A stretch of DNA of 64,000 bases from Pseudomonas putida (GCF_028682175.1 NZ_JANHKS010000002.1:62001-126000); one strand, 5' to 3'; positions 50,074-58,811 are shown, counted from the first letter of the stretch. Notes: generated by a model from the letters alone, not told the origin. A program made the numbers and translations.

Positions 50074-50802
50074 ATGCTCCTGAACCTCGAAATCCGCAGC
50101 TATGAGCGGGAAAACCGTCAGCACTCCCATGACCATGCTCAGTTGGTCCTGCCGGTTCGTGGCCAGATGGAAATTGACGTGGACGGGCGTGGCGGGTGCA
50201 TTGATCAGTCATTGGCAGCGGTTGTCACCCCAGGCTCGGTACACTCCCAGCTCAGTCATGCAGGCAGCCGCTTTCTGGTGCTGGACTGTGCGCCGAAGCT
50301 GCTGGAGACGCTCCAGATGGGGCGGCTGGCTCAGAAGACATACCTGCCTATTTCCCCTGCAACGCGGCGCTTGATCGAGTTCGCCGAGCTGATAGGCAAT
50401 GAGCAACTGGCCTTCGGCGCTGCACAGTTGGGCTCGCTGCTTCTTTCTTCATTGGGCGCTGACACTTTCAGTTCTCCATCCCCTATGGAGCAGTTGATTG
50501 CCCGCCTGCGGGCCAATCCGGGGGCGAACTGGAGCAACGAAGCCATGGCCCAGGCCGCGAACATGAGCATGAGCCAGATGCACCAGCGATTCAGGCAGAT
50601 GTTCGCGATGAGTCCTCAAGCCTGGTTGACGCAATTACGCATCCAGGAAGCTCAACGATGGTTGCGTGGCACCTCCCTGCCGATAGCCGAGATCGCCCTG
50701 CGCGCAGGTTTTTGCGACCAGGCTTCGCTGACCCGAGCGATGCAACGTATAAGCGCCACCACCCCGGCTGCCTATCGCAAGACGCAAAAACAGTCCGGGT
50801 AA
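50074..50802 (+). CDS. AraC-family regulator with N-terminal cupin
   Basis: The 242-residue protein has an N-terminal cupin-type sensor (SHDHAQLVLPVRGQMEIDVDG, then VVTPGSVHSQLSHAG). Two C-terminal AraC HTH motifs follow (NEAMAQAANMSMSQMHQRFRQM and IAEIALRAGFCDQASLTRAM). It lies 79 bp upstream of a DMT-family transporter on the same strand, a common arrangement where the regulator controls the exporter. Effector not known. Confidence 0.87.
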   Translation: MLLNLEIRSYERENRQHSHDHAQLVLPVRGQMEIDVDGRGGCIDQSLAAVVTPGSVHSQLSHAGSRFLVLDCAPKLLETLQMGRLAQKTYLPISPATRRLIEFAELIGNEQLAFGAAQLGSLLLSSLGADTFSSPSPMEQLIARLRANPGANWSNEAMAQAANMSMSQMHQRFRQMFAMSPQAWLTQLRIQEAQRWLRGTSLPIAEIALRAGFCDQASLTRAMQRISATTPAAYRKTQKQSG

Positions 50803-50881
50803 AAAATCCCACAGTTACTGACAATACTCCCCAAGTCCCGCGCATCAGACTTCACGCTTCAGTTTTTGGAGCGCGGGTGAA

Positions 50882-51826
50882 ATGTTCGTTGATCGGTCGC
50901 TGTTGAAGGGCATTGTTTACGGGGTTTGCGCGGGGCTGTGTTGGGGAGTGATCTTTCTTGGACCGCAGCTCACTCAAGGTTTGAGCGGCCTGCAATTCGC
51001 GGTGCTCAGATTTCTCTGCTACGGCACGATTTCGGCGGCTCTGCTCATGCCCCGCTGGCGGCGGGTATGCGCAAATCTTGTCTGGGCTGACTGGAAGTCA
51101 CTCTTCTGGCTCAGCCTGATCGGCAATATCGCTTATTACGCGCTGGTGGGCACCGGTGTGCAGCTAGTGGGTGTTGCGACGACGTCTCTGATCGTCGGGC
51201 TCATCCCGGTGCTGGTAACGTTGGCAGGTCGGCATGACGCAAACGCGGTCCCGCTCCCCAGGCTGCTACCCTCGCTGTGCTGCGCATTGGCTGGAGTCGT
51301 GCTCATCAGTTGGCACGCTCTGATCGATGGCGACACGCCTGACACCTCGACAAGCATCGGCGGGATTCTATGCGCCACGGGTGCCTTGGTGACGTGGAGT
51401 TGGTTCGCCGTGAGCAATGCCCGGCGGCTGGTGCAGGTCGCCAGCATTTCCTCCCATGACTGGGCCCTGCTGACGGGGGTCATGACGGGCGCTCAGTCGC
51501 TGCTTTTGGCGGTGCCAGTCCTGGCTTTTCAGGCAGAGACCCATGGCAGCGGCGAATGGCTGCACTTCTTCCTGGTGTCAGGTGGAGTGGCCCTTCTCTC
51601 TTCGGTCGTGGGTGGCGCGTGCTGGAATCAGGCAAGCCGACTTCTGCCGCTGGCGCTCAGCGGGCAAGTGCTGGTGATCGAGACGCTGGCGGCGCTGGTT
51701 TTCGGTTTTCTATGGGAACAGCGGTTACCCGATACCTACGAGATGGCGGCCATCGCACTCCTCGTAACGGGGGTTGTCTGGTGTCTGAATTGCCATCGCA
51801 GTCCACAGCACTCCCAAGCTGGCTAG
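50882..51826 (+). CDS. EamA/DMT-family transporter
   Basis: The 314-residue membrane protein has ten hydrophobic segments in two EamA repeats (GVCAGLCWGVIFLGPQL at the start, GALVTWSWFAVSNARRL in the second half). It probably exports a metabolite or amino acid. The AraC gene just upstream on the same strand is its likely regulator. Confidence 0.85.
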   Translation: MFVDRSLLKGIVYGVCAGLCWGVIFLGPQLTQGLSGLQFAVLRFLCYGTISAALLMPRWRRVCANLVWADWKSLFWLSLIGNIAYYALVGTGVQLVGVATTSLIVGLIPVLVTLAGRHDANAVPLPRLLPSLCCALAGVVLISWHALIDGDTPDTSTSIGGILCATGALVTWSWFAVSNARRLVQVASISSHDWALLTGVMTGAQSLLLAVPVLAFQAETHGSGEWLHFFLVSGGVALLSSVVGGACWNQASRLLPLALSGQVLVIETLAALVFGFLWEQRLPDTYEMAAIALLVTGVVWCLNCHRSPQHSQAG

Positions 51827-51853
51827 CGCACATACTGACTCTGAGCCCGAGCT

Positions 51854-52354
51854 TCACCCTCCGCTATTGGCGACGTCATGCCGACCTTTCAGTCGCAATA
51901 CAATCACAACCCACACCAGACACATAAGGCCTACAATTACGCCGCCAACAATAGCCGAGCTTTTTATGTTGGATCGATCCAGGGATCTGGTCCTTTCTGG
52001 ATCACGTATGACGTTCGCGCCGTCATCGAGTGCAACCAGCTTGTTGTTCCTGATCCCGCCATAAACCGACTGACGATACCAGTGAGCCGTTACACGCTTA
52101 CCGGTCAAAGCTCGAAGCTGCTCTTCTGAAAAACATCGCGTCGTGCCAGTGATACCCAGTGAGCAACTGAGAACGATGGTCCCCTGCTCATTGGAGATCG
52201 ACAAGTACTCATCCCGCCCTCCACTTTTCACGGAAAAGGTCCCGACAACCACCTCCAACTGTTCGGGCCACCTGGCCGATATCAGCTTGTCGACCACGAA
52301 CAGGCATTCAATGCCAAAAAGCATAACTATCGTCATCAAATAACGTCTCAGCAT
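51854..52354 (-). CDS. Hypothetical membrane-anchored protein, 166 aa
   Basis: The protein has an N-terminal hydrophobic helix (YLMTIVMLFGIECLFVV) and a C-terminal one (SSAIVGGVIVGLMCLVWVVIVL), with a periplasmic or cytosolic middle that includes ISNEQGTIVLSCSLG and ALTGKRVTAHWYRQS. AGGAAGGG precedes ATG 52354, so it is a believable gene. No family recognised. The middle has beta-rich character, so a two-helix anchored small domain is likely. Confidence 0.55.
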   Translation of the reverse strand: MLRRYLMTIVMLFGIECLFVVDKLISARWPEQLEVVVGTFSVKSGGRDEYLSISNEQGTIVLSCSLGITGTTRCFSEEQLRALTGKRVTAHWYRQSVYGGIRNNKLVALDDGANVIRDPERTRSLDRSNIKSSAIVGGVIVGLMCLVWVVIVLRLKGRHDVANSGG

Positions 52355-52522
52355 CAAAGCCCTTCCTGGAAAATGATGAGCACGGCGTGAATCAGGCTGT
52401 TCCGCCAACCTCACATCACAGTAGATCAACGTTGGACGGTCTGTCGGTTCGAAAGCGGACCCTCGCCCCCGCTACGCGAACCACCAAAACCGAAACAGGC
52501 CTTCCCATGGAAGAAATACATC

Positions 52523-52557
52523 TGTAGATTCGTATATACGCAGAAACGAATATACAG
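52523..52557. promoter_or_regulatory. ArsR operator
   Basis: CTGTA, G, ATTCGT (52523-52533) mirrors ACGAAT, A, TACAG (52546-52557) across a 12-bp spacer: an 11-bp dyad with one central mismatch. It lies directly before arsR, where ArsR operators with ATTCGT-type arms are found in ars operons, overlapping the expected promoter. Confidence 0.75.
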
Positions 52558-52564
52558 GTCAGAC

Positions 52565-52915
52565 ATGCCGACTCAGCCCCACACGTTCTTCAAATGTCTC
52601 GGTGACGAAACCCGCGCCCGGATCATGCTCATGCTCGCTGCCGAGGGCGAGCTATGTGTCTGCGAGCTGATCTGGGCGCTCGACGATCACCAACCGAAAG
52701 TCTCCCGACACCTTGCGCAGTTGCGTACCTGCGGGCTGCTGGAGGACCGCCGTCAGGGGCAGTGGATCTATTACCGCCTTCATCCAGAACTGCCTCAGTG
52801 GGCAGTGGATGTACTGCAAACGACGCTTGAAGCTAACCGTTCGTGGCTAGGTGATGACCAGGGCCGCCTGGCTGCCATGGAAGGTCGCCCGGTACGCCAG
52901 GTTTCCTGTTGCTAA
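52565..52915 (+). CDS. arsR: ArsR-family arsenite-responsive repressor
   Basis: The 116-residue winged-helix repressor has the metal-binding helix written ELCVCEL (Cys31, Cys33) and the HTH DDHQPKVSRHLAQLR, with GQWIYYRLHPELP in the wing. Cys36 of the E. coli-style third ligand is replaced by Ile/Trp, leaving two helix cysteines. It heads the ars operon and has its operator upstream. On binding As(III) or Sb(III) it should release the promoter. A terminal SCC might add ligands. Confidence 0.93.
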   Translation: MPTQPHTFFKCLGDETRARIMLMLAAEGELCVCELIWALDDHQPKVSRHLAQLRTCGLLEDRRQGQWIYYRLHPELPQWAVDVLQTTLEANRSWLGDDQGRLAAMEGRPVRQVSCC

Positions 52916-52934
52916 GTGCTTCTGGAGAACTGAC

Positions 52935-53053
52935 ATGCTGCGGGCAATCTCAATATTTCTGGTCACGCTGGCACGGTCGGCCGCGTCCTCACCTCTCCCA
53001 TTCTTCTTGCGAAACTGGCAGTACTTGCCGTGCGCCTGAGCATCAGCGCGTAG
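52935..53053 (+). pseudogene. arsB: arsB remnant with internal deletion
   Basis: After arsR, ATG 52935 opens MLRAISIFLVTLA, which matches the ArsB N-terminus, but after 13 codons the text jumps. From 52976 a different frame reads VGRVLTSPILLAKLAVLAVR and then LSISA, stop 53051-53053, which matches the ArsB C-terminus. ArsB is normally about 427 residues, so some 1.1-1.2 kb of its middle has been lost and the ends are joined out of frame. The arsenite pump is therefore dead here, while arsC and arsH remain intact. Confidence 0.85.
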
Positions 53054-53063
53054 GAGTCAGCTT

Positions 53064-53534
53064 ATGAAAGTCCTGTTCATGTGTACGGCCAATAGCTGCC
53101 GTAGCGTCCTGTCCGAGGGGTTGTTCAATCATGTGGCCCCGGACGGGTTCATCGCCATCAGTTCGGGCAGTTTCCCCAGCGGCAAGCTCAATCCGCGTGC
53201 GGTAAGCACTCTGCAAGGATTGGGAATCGACACGTCCGGCCTGTACAGCAAAGGCTCGGAAGCCTTCGCAGACACACCACCCGATGTCGTTATCACCGTG
53301 TGCGACAAGGCAGGCGGCGAGCCCTGCCCGGTGTATTTCGGCGCGGCCATAAAAAGCCACTGGGGGCTTTGCGACCCGTCCGAGGCACAGGGCACCGATG
53401 AGGATGTTCAGGCGGCATTCGATGCGACGGTTGAACACATCAAGAGGCGATTTTCCGCGTTCTTCACCCTGGAGCTGAAAACACTTCAGGGTGCTGATCT
53501 GAAACAGGCCCTGGACCAGATTGGAGCACTGTGA
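53064..53534 (+). CDS. arsC: Arsenate reductase, thioredoxin-coupled low-molecular-weight phosphatase type
   Basis: The 156-residue enzyme has the phosphatase loop CTANSCRS (Cys7, Arg13), the redox pair Cys80 and Cys88 in [11 protein letters not shown], and the DPS acid motif near Asp104. This is the Trx/ArsC class that reduces arsenate to arsenite using a cysteine relay and thioredoxin. The start ATG has AGGAG upstream. Its stop overlaps the arsH start (TGATG). With ArsB broken, the arsenite it makes must leave by another exporter or be used otherwise. Confidence 0.93.
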   Translation: MKVLFMCTANSCRSVLSEGLFNHVAPDGFIAISSGSFPSGKLNPRAVSTLQGLGIDTSGLYSKGSEAFADTPPDVVITVCDKAGGEPCPVYFGAAIKSHWGLCDPSEAQGTDEDVQAAFDATVEHIKRRFSAFFTLELKTLQGADLKQALDQIGAL

Positions 53535-54268
53535 TGAGCGAATTCGATACGGACCCTGCCGAGACCTTTCCGGCCCTTGATCTGTCGTTGATGGATTTGC
53601 CCAGCACCGACAAGCTGGGCCTTGCAGTTGCTTCGAACGTCAAGCCACGAATCCTTCTTCTCTATGGATCGACCAGGGAGCGTTCGTTCAGCAGACTGCT
53701 GACGCTGGAGGCAGCACGTCTGCTCCAGCACATGGGGGCCGAGACGATGATCTTCGATCCATCAGGGCTACCCTTGCCGGATGACGCACCGGCCGATCAC
53801 CCCAAGGTGAAGGAGCTACGCGATCTGGTGCTGTGGTCAGAGGGTCAGGTGTGGTGCTCCCCGGAACGTCACGGCGCGATGTCTGCGGTGTTCAAGGCGC
53901 AGATCGACTGGATTCCTTTAACCATGGGCGCCGTGCGGCCTACCCAGGGCAAAACCCTCGCGGTGATGCAGGTGTGCGGCGGCTCGCAGTCCTTCAACAC
54001 CGTGAACCAGATGCGTGTTCTGGGTCGGTGGATGCGCATGGTTACCATCCCGAACCAGTCGTCGGTGCCCAAGGCCTATCTGGAATTCGATGACGCAGAC
54101 CGAATGAAGCCTTCGCCGTACTACGACCGTGTAGTCGATGTGATGGAAGAACTGGTCAAATTCACGCTGCTGGTTCGTGGCCGCGAGGACTATCTGGTTG
54201 ACCGCTACTCCGAACGGAAAGAGAGCGCCGAGGCCTTGTCGGCACGGATGAATCAGCGCTCGATCTGA
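53534..54268 (+). CDS. arsH: ArsH, NADPH-dependent FMN oxidoreductase
   Basis: The 244-residue flavoprotein has the FMN loop [20 protein letters not shown]. The substrate/dimer part reads [21 protein letters not shown], and [20 protein letters not shown] follows, all typical of ArsH. ArsH oxidises methylated trivalent arsenicals and organoarsenicals. It ends the ars operon, one base overlapping arsC. A hairpin lies 25 bases after the stop. Confidence 0.93.
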   Translation: MSEFDTDPAETFPALDLSLMDLPSTDKLGLAVASNVKPRILLLYGSTRERSFSRLLTLEAARLLQHMGAETMIFDPSGLPLPDDAPADHPKVKELRDLVLWSEGQVWCSPERHGAMSAVFKAQIDWIPLTMGAVRPTQGKTLAVMQVCGGSQSFNTVNQMRVLGRWMRMVTIPNQSSVPKAYLEFDDADRMKPSPYYDRVVDVMEELVKFTLLVRGREDYLVDRYSERKESAEALSARMNQRSI

Positions 54269-54293
54269 GCCTGTTCTGGCGAGGGCGGCTCTT

Positions 54294-54322
54294 ACCTGAG
54301 CACCAGGTGTTCAGGTGCTCAG
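54294..54322. terminator. Hairpin after arsH
   Basis: CCTGAGCACC (54294-54303) pairs with GGTGCTCAGG (54313-54322) over a 9-base loop. No T-run follows, so efficiency is uncertain. Confidence 0.5.
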
Positions 54323-54334
54323 GCAAGATGAACG

Positions 54335-54360
54335 AGCGTCCGCTTTCGGCCACAAGCTGA
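54335..54360 (+). repeat. Degenerate intergenic repeat, copy C
   Basis: GCGTCCGCTTTCGGCCACAAGCTGAC shares the GTCCGCTT..GG core with the copies near 48957 and 49966. It sits in the 360-bp gap between arsH and the convergent hydrolase gene. Confidence 0.35.
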
Positions 54361-54501
54361 CACTGAGAAGGCCAGGGTTCAGCACGCTCGCATGTTTTTC
54401 GATGATTGAGCGCATTGACCCCAGTGCATGCAGAAGCACACCCTAGTGAGTACTCACGTCGTAGGGGATCTAAAGCTTTCGATTCGCGTGATGATATGCC
54501 G

Positions 54502-54565
54502 GAAAAAAAACAGCTCCCGCGAATCCGTCCAAGTAGACGGAGGTGATCAACAGTCACGGGAGCTG
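54502..54565 (-). terminator. Strong nested terminator, with a further upstream hairpin (possible 3' small RNA)
   Basis: On the minus strand CAGCTCCCG (54557-54565) pairs with CGGGAGCTG (54511-54519), and CCGTC/GACGG forms an inner hairpin between them. TTTTTTTT follows at 54510-54503. It terminates the hydrolase transcript. A second hairpin, CCTGGGA/TCCCAGG near 54588-54612, lies between the hydrolase stop and this terminator. Confidence 0.8.
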
Positions 54566-54629
54566 GAAAAGAGCGAACAATTACTGCGTGCCTGGGAACC
54601 GATCCCAGGGCAGAAATTCTGGTGCAGGC

Positions 54630-55451
54630 TCAGCCCTGCCTTTCGAGCACGTGATCGGTCAGGTTCATGAATTCGACTGCACGCCCGATGACGTCTGTGT
54701 CGGCAAGGATGCGTCGATGGCCGAGCCCGTGGGTTTCAACCAGAGTCGAATGCACCCACGCCTTCTGCAGCGCCCGCGATTGCGCGACCGGCACGACCCG
54801 GTCATCGCGATCATGGATGATCAAGCCTGAATGTCCGAGCCCCATGCCCAGTGCGGGAAGATCGACAGACGCCAGCGTAGCTCCCATGAACGCCTCCACC
54901 CAGCTGTAGAAAGCGGCTGTTTGCCGATCGTCAAGACAGTGGGCACGTGCAATCCCCAGCACGACAGAAGTCATCGAACTGGGCCCGCAAACGTGAACGC
55001 TTCGCCGGGCCGACAACCCGTTGTTCAAGGCCCATAGCGCCGCAGTTGAGCCTGCGGAATGGCCGATAACCCCATGAACATCGCCCAAATGCTTCGCCAG
55101 TTTCAGTGCTGCCTTGCCCGCGTGAATCACGCTCGACACCTCTGCACCAGAGTGGCCGTGGCCCGGCGCATCGAACATGGCAACGGAGAACCCTGCGGCA
55201 ACCAGTGGTTTTACAAACCCCATCAGGTGAGAACCCCGGCTGGACCAGCCGTGCATCAGCAGGATGAGCGGCCCGCTGCCATACATCCAGAAAGCCAGGC
55301 GCTCCGCGTCGACGTCCAGCGACGCCTGCCATCCCTTACCCAGAAAGCTCACTTCACTCCACGAGGCAGAAACCCGCTCGGGTACGGCAAACGCTCGGCA
55401 CGCCGCTTCAAGATCGGGGTCGGCAACGTTCAATTCGGCAAAGAGGTTCAC
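54630..55451 (-). CDS. Alpha/beta-fold hydrolase
   Basis: The 273-residue enzyme has an alpha/beta-hydrolase oxyanion region LMHGWSSRG, the nucleophile in VIGHSAGSTAALW (Ser132), an Asp in IIHDRDDRVVP and a late His in VETHGLGHRRIL. This completes a catalytic triad. Esterase or lactonase activity is likely; substrate unknown. It ends before a strong nested terminator, and its start is 41 bp after the end of the frameshifted CMD gene on the same strand. Confidence 0.87.
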   Translation of the reverse strand: MNLFAELNVADPDLEAACRAFAVPERVSASWSEVSFLGKGWQASLDVDAERLAFWMYGSGPLILLMHGWSSRGSHLMGFVKPLVAAGFSVAMFDAPGHGHSGAEVSSVIHAGKAALKLAKHLGDVHGVIGHSAGSTAALWALNNGLSARRSVHVCGPSSMTSVVLGIARAHCLDDRQTAAFYSWVEAFMGATLASVDLPALGMGLGHSGLIIHDRDDRVVPVAQSRALQKAWVHSTLVETHGLGHRRILADTDVIGRAVEFMNLTDHVLERQG

Positions 55452-55491
55452 GATGCAGCTCCTTTGGACGATGACAGCACCGGGTCACAGG

Positions 55492-56029
55492 TCACTGAGG
55501 CACGGGGAAATCGACCACCGTGTCGTTGATGCGGTTGAACACGTTGGTGAAGGTAATCACCGAGATCGCCAACCCGATGTGAACGATTTCTTCGCCGCTG
55601 TAGCCTGCGGCCTGCAGTGCCTGGACATCCTCTTCCGGCAACGTGCCAGGCTTGAGCGCGAGGCTGCGTACGAAGCTGACCAGAACATCACGCTTGGCAT
55701 CGCCAGTGGCGTTGCCCTGGCGAATCTGACGCAGGGTCTCCGGGCTTAGGCCTGCCATCTTGCCTACCATGCTGTGGGCGGCGACACAGTAATCGCAACC
55801 TGCCAACTCGCTGATGGTCAGTTTCACGGTTTCCTGATCCGCTTTGCTCAGCGGACCACTTGCCAGAACCCTTGTCTGCCGAGAGCATCGCCGTCAGCGC
55901 TTGTGGGGCTAACGTTCCCAAAGCAGCGTAAGCATTGGGAACTTTCCCCAGAGCCTGTTTGATACCGGCGTACACTTGAGCGGTAGCGCCGCTGGCCTGA
56001 TCGGTCGCAATTGCAGTGAAACGTGCCAT
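55492..56029 (-). pseudogene. Carboxymuconolactone decarboxylase/AhpD-family gene with frameshift
   Basis: The first part (from ATG 56029) reads MARFTAIATDQASGATAQVY through QALTAMLSADK. The second part in another frame reads SKADQETVKLTISELAGCDYC with the CxxC/His motif CDYCVAAH, ending VVDFPVPQ. Removing one G from the GGG at 55869-55871 (minus-strand AAGGGTT) gives an uninterrupted SADKVLASGPLSKADQET. Thus a single base insertion splits the gene. Either it is a real pseudogene or a sequencing error; the frame either side is well preserved, so the loss is recent. Confidence 0.8.
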
Positions 56030-56186
56030 GGTTGGATCTCCTCGGTATGAAAGTTGATGCCCATAAACTTGTTTTGAAGTCGCAGATGGGCACATCGAAC
56101 TCAAGGCGGCTTCGGTTTGAGTTGTGCACACCTGCAGTTCACATGTATCGCAGCCCGCTCTACAGATGGCGTAACTGTCAGACTTA

Positions 56187-56789
56187 CTACGCAGTAGTCA
56201 TAGCACGTGTCGCTCTTTGCTCAAGTAACTGGCGTGCAGAGTCAGCAATCATGACCACGGCCCCAGCGAGCATCAGCACATCTTTAAGCACCAGTCTTCC
56301 GCCGCCCGACAAGTAAGGAAACCCGAACTCGGCATCCCCCATGCTTTGCACCCACGCCTCAGGCGTCGTTATGAGAAAAGATAACGTGACCCACGGGGTC
56401 AGGAATGCCAGTACCGACCCGACCATGCCAAGCCTGCGGGAAAAAAGGTAGGACAGCACCAGCACACCAATGAGGATTTCAACCGTCCCCAATCCGTTGG
56501 AAAACGCATAGGTGTGATTGGCGGCCTGCCATTCACGCTTGGCCGGATCTAGCTGACCTTCATGGGTGAGGTGTTCCTTGTACTGGTCCGGGTGCGCATA
56601 GAACAGGGACATCACCGGATTGTTTGCCACGAACGGGGTAATACTATCGGCCTCATAGGGCACGAACTTCAATGCGCCAATCCATAGAAATATAATAGCG
56701 ACGCCTATGCGAATCAGGTGGATACCGATTTTATCCAGGCGACTGACGCGTAAAAGCAACCCATTCACAACTGATGGTTGATGTTTCAT
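56187..56789 (-). CDS. DUF417/RclC-like membrane protein
   Basis: The 200-residue protein has about four hydrophobic helices and the DUF417 core IRIGVAIIFLWIGALKFVPY with ADSITPFVANNPVMS. Later come GTVEILIGVLVLSYLF and a C-terminal VLKDVLMLAGAVVMI. RclC (YkgB), a member in E. coli, belongs to the reactive-chlorine response. Here it neighbours a carboxymuconolactone-decarboxylase-family gene and a hydrolase, which would fit a redox-stress group. The start is uncertain between 56789 (AGGAA close upstream) and 56801. Confidence 0.82.
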   Translation of the reverse strand: MKHQPSVVNGLLLRVSRLDKIGIHLIRIGVAIIFLWIGALKFVPYEADSITPFVANNPVMSLFYAHPDQYKEHLTHEGQLDPAKREWQAANHTYAFSNGLGTVEILIGVLVLSYLFSRRLGMVGSVLAFLTPWVTLSFLITTPEAWVQSMGDAEFGFPYLSGGGRLVLKDVLMLAGAVVMIADSARQLLEQRATRAMTTA

Positions 56790-57068
56790 GATTTCCTGCA
56801 TCCGATAATTGAGTCAGTCAAATGGTACGGCGAAGAAAGCGGGCCGTTATGTGTGATCGGCTCAGTTTTTTGTCCGATGCTCTCAAGCCCATCTAAATCC
56901 CACCCGGGAAACATGTAGCCCCAAACGAAACACACGCCGGGCTATTTGAACGCTGGTGAACAGGCTAACCGCGCACGCCCACAGCCGACAATTAACCCAA
57001 GTAACAGATGCACTAAACCAACGTATAGTCAGTTAGTCATGCACGACCAATTTCGGGCAGCCCGCGGC

Positions 57069-57440
57069 TCAGTCGCGAGGCACGATGCGCTGGATGCAAT
57101 CGATGATGGTCTGGGCGTTGTAGGGTTTGTTCAGGAAGCACACGGCCCCAGCCGCCAGCGCCCGCTTGCGCAGCGACTCTTTGGGGTAAGCGGTGATGAA
57201 GATGATCGGGATGGATCGGCCACTGCTGATCAGCGTGCGCTGCAGCTCCAGACCGTCGATGCCAGGCATGTGCACATCGGAAATGAGGCAATCGGTGCTA
57301 TCGATTTCGCTTGAGGCCAGAAACGCTTCGGCACATGAAAACAGGCAAGGCACATAACCCAGTGAGCGCACCAAGCTGCTCAGGGCCAGTCGACACGATG
57401 TGTCATCATCGACAATCGAAATACGGGTAACGTTATTCAC
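57069..57440 (-). CDS. Single-domain response regulator (receiver only)
   Basis: The 123-residue protein is a lone receiver domain: acidic pocket SIVDDDTS, phosphoacceptor Asp55 in CLISDVHMPG, ITAYP with Thr, and the late Lys in NKPYNAQTI. Receiver-only proteins act as phosphate sinks or docking partners. It lies 82 bp from the AraC gene and near a FixJ-like regulator and a histidine kinase at 62.6 kb, so it may serve the same pathway. Confidence 0.88.
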   Translation of the reverse strand: MNNVTRISIVDDDTSCRLALSSLVRSLGYVPCLFSCAEAFLASSEIDSTDCLISDVHMPGIDGLELQRTLISSGRSIPIIFITAYPKESLRKRALAAGAVCFLNKPYNAQTIIDCIQRIVPRD

Positions 57441-57522
57441 TTTTTATTATCCTGGGCCCACGAACACGAGCATGCAGATGCCACGTACGCCCGCCTGTTG
57501 ACCGCCACCGCGAGGCGGACGC

Positions 57523-58032
57523 TCATTCGTTGGATGCATCGCTGAAGACGCCTGCCGCCTGCGCGCAATGCTGCAACCGCCAGCGCCTGGGGCTGATTCC
57601 ATTGAACTGCCTGAAGACCCGGGTGAAATAAGACTGGTCCGAGAACCCACATTCCTGGGCCACGACACAGATCGACAGCTCTCGCGTGCGCAGCAATGCC
57701 TGGGCCTTGCGAATCTGTTCTCGTCGAAACCAGTCGTGGGGCGCCAGCCCCGTGGCGTTCTTGAAAGCGCGGGAGAAATGACTGCGCGAGATGGCACAGG
57801 CATTGGCAACCTTTTCAATCGAGCACCCTTGAGCCATGAGATCGACCATTAGCTCCTTGGCTTTTTTCACCCGCCAGGGCGCCAGGTTCTCGAGCGTGCG
57901 CTTCGCGCCGTTCTGTGTAACCCCTTGGGTGAGCGAGGTGCCGTCCCAGTGCCCGGAGAACGTCACACTGCCCTGCATTACGCTGACGCCGGGCACACTG
58001 GGAATCGTTGGCAAACGTTGGTCCTGGGCCAT
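57523..58032 (-). CDS. AraC-family regulator, short form
   Basis: The 169-residue protein consists mainly of two AraC HTH units (SIEKVANACAISRSHFSRAF and SICVVAQECGFSDQSYFTRVF), preceded by only a short N-terminal segment. It therefore lacks a classical ligand domain. It stands between the two response regulators, all on the minus strand, and may act with them or be controlled by them. Function unknown. Confidence 0.85.
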   Translation of the reverse strand: MAQDQRLPTIPSVPGVSVMQGSVTFSGHWDGTSLTQGVTQNGAKRTLENLAPWRVKKAKELMVDLMAQGCSIEKVANACAISRSHFSRAFKNATGLAPHDWFRREQIRKAQALLRTRELSICVVAQECGFSDQSYFTRVFRQFNGISPRRWRLQHCAQAAGVFSDASNE

Positions 58033-58151
58033 GAAGTCACCTGAAAAGTCGCGATACCGAGCCTTGGGACGTGTCTGCGACGTCAGTCAGGCGGACAGCA
58101 GATAGAGTCGCCCCTCGCGGGGGCGCATGGAGTACGCCTGATGGAGCGATG

Positions 58152-58811
58152 TCAGTTTTTCGAACCGGACTGCGACAGCTCCAGTTGATGGCCAGCCCGA
58201 ACCACGTCCGCGATGCTGCGGGCGCCTAGTTTGCGCATCATGTTGGCCCTGTGCAGTTTTACCGTGATCTCGCTGACCGCCAGATCACCTGCGATCTGCT
58301 TGTTGAGCCGACCCTTCACCACGCCCGCCAAGACTTGTTTCTCCCGGGGAGTCAGGCATTCGAAGCGCTGGCGCAGGGCGTCCATCTCAATCTGTTTCTC
58401 GACAAACTCAGAGTGGCTGGCCACCGCAACGGCCACGGCGTCGATCAGATCCTGAGAGCGGAATGGCTTGGTGAGAAAATCGGCGGCACCGGCCTTCATG
58501 GCTCGCACAGACATGGGGATGTCGCCATGACCGGTCATGAAAATGATCGGCACCCGGTTCTCCGATTCCGCCAACCGCTGCTGCAAATCGAAACCGCTGC
58601 TGCCCTGCAGCCTGACGTCCAGAATGAGGCACCCTGCCTTTCGCGCCAGTGGATGGGCGAGCATGTCCTCGGGGCCGGAAAAGGCCCTTGTGTCGTAACC
58701 GACCGACTTCAACAGGCTGGCGACCGAGCCGCTCAATACCGAGTCGTCATCGACAATCAAGACAACTGGCGCATTCACTTGCGCGGTGCTGGGTGAAGTT
58801 AAGTGATACAT
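58152..58811 (-). CDS. FixJ/NarL-type response regulator with LuxR HTH
   Basis: The 219-residue regulator has a receiver domain (VVLIVDDDSVLSGS, Asp65 in CLILDVRLQGSSG, MTGHGDIPMSVRAM with the FixJ-style Thr-Gly-His). A LuxR-type HTH follows (LTPREKQVLAGVVKGRLNKQ and VSEITVKLHRANMMRKLGA). It is likely the partner of the PAS histidine kinase at 62.6 kb, which has a FixL-like HxINQP box, although the genes are in opposite directions and about 4 kb apart. Confidence 0.9.
   Translation of the reverse strand: MYHLTSPSTAQVNAPVVLIVDDDSVLSGSVASLLKSVGYDTRAFSGPEDMLAHPLARKAGCLILDVRLQGSSGFDLQQRLAESENRVPIIFMTGHGDIPMSVRAMKAGAADFLTKPFRSQDLIDAVAVAVASHSEFVEKQIEMDALRQRFECLTPREKQVLAGVVKGRLNKQIAGDLAVSEITVKLHRANMMRKLGARSIADVVRAGHQLELSQSGSKN

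Noticed and set aside
54511-54565. RsmX/Y/Z-type small RNA
   Set aside because: There are GGA triplets in the stem and loop, but not the repeated exposed GGA motifs expected; kept only as terminator and possible 3' RNA.
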